NCBI RefSeq assembly: GCF_000687555.1 | Contig: NZ_JHWJ01000023.1 | Coordinates: forward strand, 1-42,812 | Direction of reading: 5' to 3' | DNA: 42,812 nucleotides | Source: [Clostridium] aerotolerans DSM 5434 | GTDB lineage: Bacteria; Bacillota; Clostridia; Lachnospirales; Lachnospiraceae | Part shown: positions 16,637 through 25,728 of the stretch, piece after piece | Layout: every line of letters begins with the position of its first letter | How positions within the stretch are numbered: the first letter of the stretch is position 1 | Position numbers and translations under genes: made by a program | The notes under the pieces: generated by a model | Told to the model about the DNA's origin: nothing | What the model saw: only the letters and a program-made list of their open reading frames with translations | Database searches by the model: none

Positions 16637-17569
16637 TTAAGACTCATTGAAAAATAGTTCAGAATCAAAAAGATTCATTTGTAATGGCCTATCTCTCAGC
16701 CGTTCCCCGGTGTCATAGTTAGAGATGAATACCTCCGCGTATTCACTTCCGTTGTCATAGCGCTGTGCCAGGTTGTTAAGACGGCTGACTGCTTCAATGT
16801 GAAAGCCTTGGTACAGCTCCCGGATAAATTCGCAGTCATTGTAGCTGACCAAAAACTTACCCTTGCAGACTATCAGCGTATCCCGCAAGCGATAATGATC
16901 TTCCTTTCTGAACTCTACCGCATAATGTCCTTCTGTCTGGTAGTAAGGAGGGTCACAGTAAATGAAGGCATTCTCCCGGTCGTACTGTCGGATGAGATCT
17001 TCAAAGTCCTTGTTTTCAATGACTGTGTCCCTTAAACGAATGTTGGCCTGCCATAGCAGATGGAAGGTCTTTCGAATATCAAACGGCTGACAGCCAAAGC
17101 TGGTACAGCCGCTTCCGTAGCTGTAGCGAATGAGCTTAAAAAATGCAGCGGCTCGCTTGACGTCATTCATTACCGCTTGCTCCGTTAGAATCTGCTGTAT
17201 GTCCTCATAATCAGGTGGAGGTAGGTGACGCTCAGCAAGATCCAGCTCCTTTGAAAGATACTCGCTGGTGAATTCCTTCTTTGAGAGATACCTGCGCAGT
17301 ACACTAAATTCATCCCGGCTGTTCAGCGGCAAAAAGTTCAACTCCCGAACCAGGTCAAGAGTCTGCTCCTTTGCACACTTGAATAAATTTGCCAGATCGG
17401 AGTTAAAATCGTTATACACCTCCATGGCAGTATCCATGGGACGCCCGAACAGCACCCAGCCACCACCGCCAAAAACCTCAATGTAACGTCCGAACTCTTT
17501 GGGCATTCGCTGATAAATCAACTCTCTCAACGCCTTCTTTCCTCCCACCCAGCTGATGATGCTGTTCAT
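16637..17569 (-). CDS. D12-class DNA adenine-N6 methyltransferase (Dam type)
   Basis: The frame is open to 17611, but AGGTGA 5 bases before the ATG at 17569 and the start MNSIISWVGGKKALREL fit the family. Motif I region is WVGGKK and EVFGGGGWVLF (about residues 8-40); the catalytic motif IV is FIYCDPPYYQTEGHY (about 200-214). This family methylates the N6 of adenine, often in GATC-like sites. Such solo methyltransferases are common in clostridial conjugative elements and may protect the element from host restriction. The NgoPII-type enzyme 0.9 kb upstream would need a cytosine methyltransferase, so this gene is not its expected partner. Confidence 0.88.
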   Translation of the reverse strand: MNSIISWVGGKKALRELIYQRMPKEFGRYIEVFGGGGWVLFGRPMDTAMEVYNDFNSDLANLFKCAKEQTLDLVRELNFLPLNSRDEFSVLRRYLSKKEFTSEYLSKELDLAERHLPPPDYEDIQQILTEQAVMNDVKRAAAFFKLIRYSYGSGCTSFGCQPFDIRKTFHLLWQANIRLRDTVIENKDFEDLIRQYDRENAFIYCDPPYYQTEGHYAVEFRKEDHYRLRDTLIVCKGKFLVSYNDCEFIRELYQGFHIEAVSRLNNLAQRYDNGSEYAEVFISNYDTGERLRDRPLQMNLFDSELFFNES

Positions 17570-17573
17570 TTTT

Positions 17574-17777
17574 TCACCTGCCCTTGCTGCGGCGGTTGAT
17601 CGCATCAACATCCGTTTTCATACAGGTTCCATCTGGACTCCAGCAGATGAAACCGACTTGGGGGTATGGGCAGCCATCACAGCGTGTAAGATCCTGTGGC
17701 AGTGAGACACCATAGCTTTTGGGTAAACTGGTTACTCCCATACCTTTTCTTTCTGTTGGTTTTGTATTTTGATTCAT
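17574..17777 (-). CDS. Small Cys-containing protein, 67 residues
   Basis: The frame is open to 17840, but the ATG at 17777 has AAGGAG 8 bases upstream and the longer version would translate a terminator hairpin. The product contains RCDGCPYPQVGFICWSPDG followed by CMKTDVD, four Cys in all, a possible metal-binding knuckle. Its stop overlaps the ribosome site of the methyltransferase gene. Function unknown. Confidence 0.6.
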   Translation of the reverse strand: MNQNTKPTERKGMGVTSLPKSYGVSLPQDLTRCDGCPYPQVGFICWSPDGTCMKTDVDAINRRSKGR

Positions 17778-17802
17778 GCTTTGCACTCCTTTCGCTAAAA
17801 CT

Positions 17803-17838
17803 AAAAAAGGCACCATCTTTTTTTCAAAGACAGCGCCC
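17803..17838 (-). terminator. Terminator-like hairpin before the small Cys protein gene
   Basis: On the minus strand GGCGCTGTCTTT pairs with AAAGATGGTGCC (12 bp, three G-U pairs) around a 5-base loop and is followed by six T residues. It lies about 25 bases before the start at 17777, at the upstream edge of the mobile-element module. Confidence 0.65.
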
Positions 17839-17982
17839 ATTTATAAATATTTTGTTATTAGGTTGTAAAAAAAGAGCGTCTCTCAGTTTCCATTGAAACC
17901 CAAAAACGCAAATTTAATTATTATGAATATGTAAAATGGTTATCCAAGCTGCCTCCCCCATCTGTTGCCGTTGGTCTTGCCC

Positions 17983-18173
17983 CTATTCCAGTTCTTCCTG
18001 CGTCATTGTACTCCAGCTACTGCCGCCGTTCAATAAACTAACATAGATTTCTCCAGCCGAAGTTTTAATCGGTCTCCGCTCCAGATCTTCTCCAAGGCAT
18101 CAGCAACCTGCCCAATGATTATCTCCTTAAGCAGGTCAAGTTCCTCTTCGGTCAGTTCACAATGTACCCGCAT
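17983..18173 (-). pseudogene. Frameshifted small gene
   Basis: ATG at 18173 has a GAGGGA ribosome site. The frame reads MRVHCELTEEELDLLKEI and on to KIWSGDRLK, then stops at 18030 with 47 residues. In the next frame coding-like sequence continues from the same place (RPIKTSAGEIYVSLLNGG) to TAG at 17983. The natural reading is a ~67-residue gene with one frameshift; alternatively the 47-residue ORF is intact and the rest is chance. Confidence 0.45.
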
Positions 18174-18438
18174 ATTCCCTCATCTACTACATTATATTTC
18201 CAATGCCAAACGAATTGCTTTGTTCCCTGATAACGGCAGGGAACTCTACAAACTTATATCTTTCATCCATATAATCCGTTGTTTATAAGCGTATCGTGTG
18301 GTTTCTTTAGTACCTCTTCGACATATTAACGTATCCATTGAGTTGCAGGATCAATCCAGCTTTACATAGTCCAGTGTTGGCAGTAACTCATTTAATCACT
18401 CTATGAAATTAATCTGCAAATTTTTATTATGCTTACAC
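18174..18438 (-). other. Decayed coding-like stretch at the junction
   Basis: No complete gene. Broken minus-strand frames with protein-like sequence occur (LDYVKLDWIDPATQW; MDERYKFVEFPAVIREQ), separated by stops and frame changes. A 7-bp inverted repeat (TTCCCTG at 18223, CAGGGAA at 18237) has no T-run. This looks like the eroded edge of the mobile-element module. Confidence 0.35.
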
Positions 18439-19287
18439 TTATACTGAAAATGTCACTAATTTAGCTGGACGTAATTTAGCCGGATTATCAGGCTCCTTAA
18501 TTTCAACATCTAACATATTTAAGTTCTCAACCTCTCTTGCTAACCGCTCCAATTCATCTGTATATTGTAATGTATTGTACTTATCTTGATTTATCAATGC
18601 CATAAAGTTCAATTGTTTGCTTTCGTCTCTACGATATATATAATTGAAAACTTTCATAGGATTTTCAATGCCCCACATCCCTCTTACTCTAAGGTATGTT
18701 ATACCAAGTGGGTCTACTTTATTTACTCTACCTAACTCGTTTGTTACTGAAAATTCAACTCCCTCTATGGAATTAACTCCTTTACTGATTACATCTTTTA
18801 TTCTTGTATAAATCCCCTCGCTTGCAGCATAATCTTCCCCGTACACCATGCACAAGCCTGATAAAAGATTATTCTTCACTATCCCAACAGTATAAATAAT
18901 ATCTTTTTCAATCCAAGTTTCACAGTTTCTACAAGCATCAGTAATCATTGTACTATTAGAGAATATTTTCGTTTTTGGATAAGAACTGTTCAGCGCTAGA
19001 AAAGAACCTTTATTCTCAATCTTCTTAACCTCTATTGCATCTCCTCCATTGATAATAGAATCGGGTGGGTTATTTTGATTACCTAAATAAGAGAAACATT
19101 GACTTATTTTTCTGTTCCTTACCATCATATCATTTTCATTAACGGTACCCGCAAAAATATCTTTTATATATTCTTCAAGACTTTCTCCCATACTATTGGT
19201 CCTATTATGACTTTCAGAATATTGTTTAAGTTCAATAATCGGGTTATTAACTAGGTTAATGATTGCTCTTATAATATTAGTTTCCAT
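18439..19287 (-). CDS. NgoPII-type type II restriction endonuclease
   Basis: A 282-residue protein whose N-terminus (IRAIINLVNNP, then NRTNSMGESLEEYIKDIFAG at about residues 29-48) matches what I know of the NgoPII restriction endonuclease family (GGCC-recognising prototype). A PD-(D/E)XK-like active site is visible: PDS at 75-77 and DAIEVKK at 83-89. It begins 172 bases after the helicase stop in the same direction, with an AGGGG ribosome site, so it may be co-transcribed or separate. No C5-cytosine methyltransferase is present in the window, which is unusual because self-methylation normally protects the host. Its specificity cannot be read from the sequence. Confidence 0.75.
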   Translation of the reverse strand: METNIIRAIINLVNNPIIELKQYSESHNRTNSMGESLEEYIKDIFAGTVNENDMMVRNRKISQCFSYLGNQNNPPDSIINGGDAIEVKKIENKGSFLALNSSYPKTKIFSNSTMITDACRNCETWIEKDIIYTVGIVKNNLLSGLCMVYGEDYAASEGIYTRIKDVISKGVNSIEGVEFSVTNELGRVNKVDPLGITYLRVRGMWGIENPMKVFNYIYRRDESKQLNFMALINQDKYNTLQYTDELERLAREVENLNMLDVEIKEPDNPAKLRPAKLVTFSV

Positions 19288-19459
19288 TTAGACACCCCTT
19301 AATATATTTTCTCATATCACTGTATATAAAATGTTAATATGCTTTAAATTTTTGTAATTTTTTGATATCCTTCAGTTTGCGTTGTTTCATTTTCTATGAG
19401 ACTATTCAAACCGCGAGCAAGTTTGACGCTTACTATACATCTTTTTTGTAAACTATACA

Positions 19460-22400
19460 TTAAATTTTTATTCGAATCATAACATCCGCTTTCGGCAATG
19501 CATATTTTAATATTTTGTCGGAAACGGTGATAGCACCTGCAGGTAACAATGTGCTATATTCATTCCACATTGACGGATATACCACTATTTCATGCTGTCT
19601 GTCTACTGTCTTAATAAAATGCTTTGTTCCGTTGCCAATGATCTCAAACTCTGCGCTGAGTGCATTTAGCGGTCTCAGCAGCTTGTCCTGTTCTTCATAT
19701 GACAAAGCATCTGGGAGAACAGAATCCTCGCACCAATTCAGCAGTTGCAGCGCAGCCGGCCTATCCAACATTGAATGGACACGTTGGTTCCAGTAATGCA
19801 TTAAACAATCGTGACAAGCGCTATCGCATCCCGCTGGGCAATTCGTCAGAACTTCTCTGGTAATCGCCATTAGCTCATCTGTTCGCTCTGCCAGGGTCGA
19901 GCAATAACCAGCACCACTTGAAAGACTATCAAACAAGAAAACGTCAATATATGTTTTATGTTTTTCTGGTGAGTATCTCAGTCTATATCCGCTTTTTATT
20001 TCGTTGAACTCAATATCAAGTAACCGTCCACCCGCTAAAGTCAGTGCATCGGCAAGGGTCTGACCTGCTCTTCTAATCCATAAACCACTCGGTTCCACAT
20101 TGATTTGTTCTGAGTCAAGCGAAATCTCATATACAACCATATCAGTCAGGAACTGATTGCCCAAATAAGTATTAACAATCTGAGCTGCTGGGTGGTGACA
20201 CTCATAGATTCGATGAGGATGTCTGTAAGGTTTCTTAATACGGACTAGAAGGGACTCGTCATCACCGGGAATAGCTGCACCGCAGTCTTTGCAAACCATG
20301 AACCCTGTAGCTTTAGGTCCCTTATTCAAGATAATCAGTGGATCACCAGACCTCTTAGAATAGCGAAGATTATCAAAACCGTTTGGAGTCACCATTTCAC
20401 TTTCTGCAGGGGTAATTGAATAACACGGATCTTCCGCATATGTCATCTCAGCCTCAGCTTCAACTTCCTTTGCATTGATTCCATTAATTGGTGCAAACCC
20501 CCATGGTTTTAGCAAATTCTGCTGTTCAATAGTTTCCTTACCACAAAACGGGCAAATATGCTTGTACTCAAGACCCATCCAATTGCACGCACTGTTGTTG
20601 CAGTAGTATAGCGGCTTAAAATATTCCTGACTCTCAAAGAACGGACGTGCAGGGTGTTCCTGTTGATCTGGACGAAACTTGGAATGAAAGCTATAAATAC
20701 CACCGGATTTATATGTAGTCTTATTGATAACAACCAGACGTCCCGGTGCATATTCGTTTATAGCCATCTCTATTGCACGTTCGGGTTTTTGTATGATAAC
20801 AGCACCTTTATTATTTTCGACATAGAAACCAACAACATCCTTGGGAAACGAATATGTGGGGAAAATGCCACATTCAAGGAATGTGTCTAATACGCTCTTT
20901 TCATGGTCATCGTCATCCCGATATTCTCTTGGGAACTCTTCAACTTGTGTCTTTAAATGTTCAAGCTGCTCTAAAAAATCGAATTTAAAATTATCGATAT
21001 CAATTTTTACCTTGCTGGGGATAAGGGCTTTAAGATCAAAATTTTGGGATCTTAGCCCATAGATGAATGCTGTAAATTTAGCATAGGTATTTTCAATAAA
21101 GTCACAGATACCAACTGTATCCGCGCCAACACCCATTTTGTCAAAGAATTTTGTTACACATATAACACTGAGATGTCTATATGCCAATTTATTGTTTTCC
21201 ACATCGATCCAAGGTGTTCTTGGATCACCAGAAATTATTTTAGCAGGGTTATGAAAATAGTAGCTATCATGCGGTCTATTATCTGTATATGTAACAATGG
21301 TAGAAATGGCTGCACTCCTTCGCCCTGCTCGACCTGCTCTTTGCTGATAATTTTCGCGCATTGGCGGAATGTTTCTCAGACCGACTGCAGTCAAAGAGCC
21401 AATATCAATACCGACTTCCATTGTTGTTGTGCAACTAAGTACATCCACCGGACGGTCATTATCCACATGTACATTTTGAAACCGCATTTCATAATCCTCA
21501 GTGGTAGACCATGTTTTTTGACGCTGATCTTTATGAGAAAGCTGAGCGGTGTGTTCTTCAGTGTTGATACGGGTCATCAACGCCTGAGGATCGCCATGAA
21601 CTGCTCTCAAAACGGGATTTCTCCAAAATTCTATACCAGCGAAATCGTCTGCTGACATCTTTTTGGGCACGTCTTTTCCGCAATGCGCACATCTTCCCCA
21701 AAGTTTATATGGGAATACGCCACTGCATCGAGGACATTTATACCATTCATGGTCTTCATCAAAACGCAAAGCCACCATATCGGTGTTTAAATATTTTGCA
21801 GAGGAATTCACTCCTTGTACCAAATATTGCGAAAGGGTATTAGTAATCAAAAAAATTTGCTCTTTTGTAAAATCTTTTGCTTCAAGCATTTTTCTGATGC
21901 GTGGTGGCAGTGTTTTTTCGTTCTCAATTCCCAAATGTTGATGGTATGAGGTGAGTCTCCTACGGACATCATCATCAATTTCGGAACCCACCGCATATTG
22001 GGAGGTCATGATCTCCATTGCCCAGGCAGCAAAGAGTATCTCAAACTCATTAAGAGATAAATTAATCTCCGCCGCTTTAAATGCCTCCTCAATCTCGTCA
22101 AAGGTTTCATCATCGATGTCACATGGCTCTATCCAACAGAGTCCTGCATCGGTCAAGGAGCGGAAGTTACTGCATAGCTGCCGCAGCAGATGTTCATTAT
22201 ACTGATCAGGTATCGTTTTGAATAACGTTTTAGCAACAACGTCGTATTTTACCTTCCCCTGCTTCTTTTCATATTTTTCGCCCATTAAATGCACTGCTTT
22301 GAGAAGATGCTCTTCGTTATTCCCATAAAAGAAACGAAGGTTATTCTTATATGCAACTTTTAAGAATACTGTATAAAGCAGATTAAGGGTTGGTATTTTA

Positions 22401-24703
22401 TTTTCCGATTTAGCCCATTCTTGCAATTCAAACGCCGCAACGGTGAGTGCTTTTTTCATAGCATCTTCATCTGCTGCCCGTGTTAAATCCCTTGCTAAAA
22501 CCGCAGCCCTTTGACGGCTATCAGAAAATAACAACACTTTTCTGCCCTCATTTACTAGATCCCTATATTTGGGCACTGGTGGTTGAACATAAAATTGTTC
22601 TGATACCAGGTTGAAAAACGGCTCATTTCCTTTAGTTTTAAAATCGGTCGCTACAAAATGCTGCTTTTCGCATTTGGGGCAAGTTTTAAAGGTCCACGCA
22701 TCCGGCCTTCCCTTGATTTCCGTGTCACAATACGCAACCTGGATGAAGTCTGACTCTCCCGTATGATCATTGAACTCATCCAGTCGTCCAATAATCGTAT
22801 TGAGCCAAGCAACTTTCTGATCGCCTGATCGCTTATAACTCCCGTCATTCTGAATTATATAAAAATACACTTCCTTCATATCGGCGGTGAATTGCAGACC
22901 GGGTTCGTTCCAAACAAATGGATCTATGCGTTCTGAGGTATTCAGGTAACCCTTTAAGAATAATGCACCACAAGCACGTTCGTTTACCAGTTCATATATC
23001 ATTCCACCGCATTCACATCTAGAGCTTGGCTTATTCAGATATATCCGACCAAGACCAAGTGTAGTGGCATCATGATTGTTACATGTACATGCCGGATTTG
23101 AACAAGCATATATCCCTTGCAGACCACGAAACATCATATGCAAGCGTGCAGGATAAAGTATGTTTCCTCCAGAATTCTTTGCTAACGGAGCAATTGCCAA
23201 AAGGGAACTTGTAGCTTTTTCGGCAACAACATGATCAATATCCGGAAATGCAACTGATGCTAATTTGTTAAAGTTTGTTGCATTTCCACGTGTTTGCTTC
23301 ATTATACGGAGCATTGGGTTGCAAGATTCCAATTGATCATACAGCCAGTTTTCAACTGCTTCTTCATCAGTAAAATCACACGATAACTCAAATCCAACTC
23401 TTCGACCAAATTCCCGAATAGCCTCACTTTTTACACTCCATTCCTGTTGGAGAGCATCAAAATCATAGTCCATAAGAACTAAAGGATCAAATTCATTACC
23501 ATTGATATTAACCGTCACTTGTGTTCCTTTAATAAGCGCAAAAGTATTATTCTCTTCCTCTTGTGCGCTTAAATCACAAGCAAATTTATACACCTCCTGC
23601 TCCTTTTCGCTTCCAGAAGGGACACTGGCACTTGTAAGAATAAACTGCACTCTATTGCGTCCAATCCCTAACTTATGAAGAACACGGCGAACCAAAAGTG
23701 CAACCTCGCCGCCAGAAGATCCACGATACATATGTGCTTCATCAATAATGAAAAGTAGTTTGTTAGCAGGATCACTATTAAGCCATGCTTGTGTTTTGTC
23801 CCAGATTCCCTTTTCTATGGGACGCATCAGCATATATTCTAGCATGGAATAGTTTGTAATTAAAATATCTGGGCATTGTAGGTGCATCTCCTGGCGAGTA
23901 ATCAACTCCGCATCTTCCGGATCGGTTAAAAAAGTTTCGTTATTTTTCAACCGTTCAATAAAAGTAGCCAGATCCTTTTTGGAAGGGTATTTACCCAGTT
24001 CACGCAATTTGGTCTTAACTTTCTCCGGCTGCTGTAGAATATCCTTATCTATGGTTTCGGCAAGTTCATAGTTCTGGTGTCGATCCACTGTTCCTGGATA
24101 CGGTGTACGACCAGTATACATACCAAATTGCGGAACACGACATCCAGGTGCTAAATCGGAAAGTAAACTATGGAATCCGTTATCTCCGTTGCCGATCATA
24201 CGTCGAAGACGACCCAATTGGTCAGAAACAAGTGCATTCATAGGATAGAGCATAATTGCTCTAACACCACGCACTTCCCACGTTTTAGGAGAATATATCT
24301 GTTCAAGTACCAGTTTGCTGACCATTGGCCACATAAAGCATTCCGTCTTACCTGAACCCGTTCCTGTAGCCACAAATAAGTCTTTCCCACGATAATATGC
24401 CTCTAACGAGTCAATCTGGTGCTTATAAGGACTTTTGAAAACTCCAAGTGCCATTTCTGACATAGATATAAGTGTTCTTTTGACATCCTCTCCCACATTC
24501 GCAGTTTCCAGTCCATTTTCCACTGCAAGATATGCATGGCTTGCCTCAATATACGGTTCCTGATATAGCATTCCCTGACTTTGTAGCTCCGCCTCACACG
24601 CCTCACGCAACGCATCGCAGTTTCCCAAGTATACCGTGTTTATGTAGTCAAGCAGTTTATTTTTTATGGCATCATGGGTACTTTTTACTCCATACTTATC
24701 CAT
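19460..24703 (-). CDS. Large SF2 helicase with zinc clusters and DUF1998/MZB-type C-terminus (DruE/DrmA-like)
   Basis: A 1747-residue DNA helicase-like protein. Q-like SPYKHQ is at 91-96, Walker A ATGTGSGKT at 112-120, LYPMNALVSDQ near 152-162, DEAH at 321-324 and motif III TSAS at 357-360. The second RecA-like domain holds TTTMEVGIDIG and QRAGRAGRR near 1090-1130. Between and after them lie several CxxC pairs (CSNPAC/CECGG, CPKCEKQ, CPRCSG/CAHCGK, CPFCGK, CKDCG). The C-terminus has CPAGCDSACHDC near 1615-1630, the cysteine signature of DUF1998/MZB helicases. Giant helicases of this type occur in Druantia (DruE) and DISARM-like systems. The start overlaps the upstream gene by 8 bases, so it is translationally coupled. 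Likely a defence effector that tracks or unwinds DNA. Confidence 0.85.
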   Translation of the reverse strand: MDKYGVKSTHDAIKNKLLDYINTVYLGNCDALREACEAELQSQGMLYQEPYIEASHAYLAVENGLETANVGEDVKRTLISMSEMALGVFKSPYKHQIDSLEAYYRGKDLFVATGTGSGKTECFMWPMVSKLVLEQIYSPKTWEVRGVRAIMLYPMNALVSDQLGRLRRMIGNGDNGFHSLLSDLAPGCRVPQFGMYTGRTPYPGTVDRHQNYELAETIDKDILQQPEKVKTKLRELGKYPSKKDLATFIERLKNNETFLTDPEDAELITRQEMHLQCPDILITNYSMLEYMLMRPIEKGIWDKTQAWLNSDPANKLLFIIDEAHMYRGSSGGEVALLVRRVLHKLGIGRNRVQFILTSASVPSGSEKEQEVYKFACDLSAQEEENNTFALIKGTQVTVNINGNEFDPLVLMDYDFDALQQEWSVKSEAIREFGRRVGFELSCDFTDEEAVENWLYDQLESCNPMLRIMKQTRGNATNFNKLASVAFPDIDHVVAEKATSSLLAIAPLAKNSGGNILYPARLHMMFRGLQGIYACSNPACTCNNHDATTLGLGRIYLNKPSSRCECGGMIYELVNERACGALFLKGYLNTSERIDPFVWNEPGLQFTADMKEVYFYIIQNDGSYKRSGDQKVAWLNTIIGRLDEFNDHTGESDFIQVAYCDTEIKGRPDAWTFKTCPKCEKQHFVATDFKTKGNEPFFNLVSEQFYVQPPVPKYRDLVNEGRKVLLFSDSRQRAAVLARDLTRAADEDAMKKALTVAAFELQEWAKSENKIPTLNLLYTVFLKVAYKNNLRFFYGNNEEHLLKAVHLMGEKYEKKQGKVKYDVVAKTLFKTIPDQYNEHLLRQLCSNFRSLTDAGLCWIEPCDIDDETFDEIEEAFKAAEINLSLNEFEILFAAWAMEIMTSQYAVGSEIDDDVRRRLTSYHQHLGIENEKTLPPRIRKMLEAKDFTKEQIFLITNTLSQYLVQGVNSSAKYLNTDMVALRFDEDHEWYKCPRCSGVFPYKLWGRCAHCGKDVPKKMSADDFAGIEFWRNPVLRAVHGDPQALMTRINTEEHTAQLSHKDQRQKTWSTTEDYEMRFQNVHVDNDRPVDVLSCTTTMEVGIDIGSLTAVGLRNIPPMRENYQQRAGRAGRRSAAISTIVTYTDNRPHDSYYFHNPAKIISGDPRTPWIDVENNKLAYRHLSVICVTKFFDKMGVGADTVGICDFIENTYAKFTAFIYGLRSQNFDLKALIPSKVKIDIDNFKFDFLEQLEHLKTQVEEFPREYRDDDDHEKSVLDTFLECGIFPTYSFPKDVVGFYVENNKGAVIIQKPERAIEMAINEYAPGRLVVINKTTYKSGGIYSFHSKFRPDQQEHPARPFFESQEYFKPLYYCNNSACNWMGLEYKHICPFCGKETIEQQNLLKPWGFAPINGINAKEVEAEAEMTYAEDPCYSITPAESEMVTPNGFDNLRYSKRSGDPLIILNKGPKATGFMVCKDCGAAIPGDDESLLVRIKKPYRHPHRIYECHHPAAQIVNTYLGNQFLTDMVVYEISLDSEQINVEPSGLWIRRAGQTLADALTLAGGRLLDIEFNEIKSGYRLRYSPEKHKTYIDVFLFDSLSSGAGYCSTLAERTDELMAITREVLTNCPAGCDSACHDCLMHYWNQRVHSMLDRPAALQLLNWCEDSVLPDALSYEEQDKLLRPLNALSAEFEIIGNGTKHFIKTVDRQHEIVVYPSMWNEYSTLLPAGAITVSDKILKYALPKADVMIRIKI

Positions 24704-25706
24704 AAGTCCCCTCCGTTATCTTCAACCCGAGCCCTGCCAAATACGGCTTTATGTACTCCCACACCGGAAATGGCATATCCCACTCTAATCTATCAGTAAT
24801 GCTGTTATGTGGCCATGCACATGATTCCAGAAGTACACCTTCCCTCGTTGGTAAATGGATTCTTAATTTCAGTTCTATATGATCGGAATATTGAATGACT
24901 TGAATTGGAACAGGATTTCCAGAAACCGCTCGCATCCCTATCATAAACCTATGGTGTTCTCCAAGTTCCTGCAATACAGGATCAATCCTATGGATTTTGT
25001 ATTCATTGGGTTTATATAACAAATATTCATATGAATTTTTATTGACGATTCGGCGAAGCAAAACTATATCCCCAACTATCTGTGGAAGTATTGTTTGCCA
25101 GCATGCATGATTATTTCTGGATTTTTTGTAAGAATCAAAATACTGAATTCCTTCATCTAATAAATCTGTCTGATGCCACCAGGCGCTCTTGATGTATTGA
25201 CCAAACCACTTGCTTACATGCGGAACCATTTCTGGAATTATTTTTTTGTCATGTGGTGTCAAAACAATATTTGCTACACCAGAATATGTATTGTTAGCCT
25301 GTAATACATTACCTTTGATACACTCAAGATTTTGCGTCAATTGTACCCGTTTTGGTGTCGTAAGAGCTACATTAGTACTAAATCCAACATTCACCAAATC
25401 ACCGTTACGTAGCAATCTACTTCGGAGCATGATAACAGGATTTTCTGGATTACCTTCGGTTTCAAACCACATTTTGCAATCGGGGTATCTCTTTAACAAT
25501 TCAGCTAGAACAGCCGAACACTTATTGTTAATATGCCGACGACTTATACCTGGGGTTGTATTAATGCTTCCGGTTATAGGGCAATCCATACTCGCGGCTT
25601 TTATCCAGCATGCCATTGCTGAATATAGGATCCTATACCTATATTGAACATCGGTCTCAATCTCATATTTAGTTATACCCAAATCAGAAGCCATCACGTA
25701 CAGCAT
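24696..25706 (-). CDS. Unknown protein of the helicase operon, 336 residues
   Basis: The frame also allows a GTG start at 25727, but ATG at 25706 has GGAAG 6 bases upstream and is preferred. The protein starts MLYVMASDLGITKYEIETDV and contains STNVALTTPKRVQLT at about 110-125, a W-rich helix (VSKWFGQYIKSAWWHQTD, near 165-182) and an FMIGMRAVSGNPVPIQVI stretch near 255. No membrane segment, zinc motif or catalytic signature is evident. It lies between the coiled-coil protein and the helicase and is coupled to the helicase by an 8-base overlap, which suggests a stoichiometric subunit such as an adaptor or specificity factor. Its size fits small core genes of Druantia type I, but I cannot confirm homology. 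Confidence 0.75.
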   Translation of the reverse strand: MLYVMASDLGITKYEIETDVQYRYRILYSAMACWIKAASMDCPITGSINTTPGISRRHINNKCSAVLAELLKRYPDCKMWFETEGNPENPVIMLRSRLLRNGDLVNVGFSTNVALTTPKRVQLTQNLECIKGNVLQANNTYSGVANIVLTPHDKKIIPEMVPHVSKWFGQYIKSAWWHQTDLLDEGIQYFDSYKKSRNNHACWQTILPQIVGDIVLLRRIVNKNSYEYLLYKPNEYKIHRIDPVLQELGEHHRFMIGMRAVSGNPVPIQVIQYSDHIELKLRIHLPTREGVLLESCAWPHNSITDRLEWDMPFPVWEYIKPYLAGLGLKITEGTYG

Positions 25707-25728
25707 CTTATCTTCCACTTTTTTCACC

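Noticed and set aside
16637-17569. The adenine methyltransferase as partner of the NgoPII-type enzyme
   Set aside because: The methyltransferase belongs to the D12 adenine class and sits in the other module; the endonuclease family is known with cytosine methyltransferases.
18223-18243. Hairpin TTCCCTG/CAGGGAA as a terminator
   Set aside because: No T-run on either strand and no intact gene ends there.
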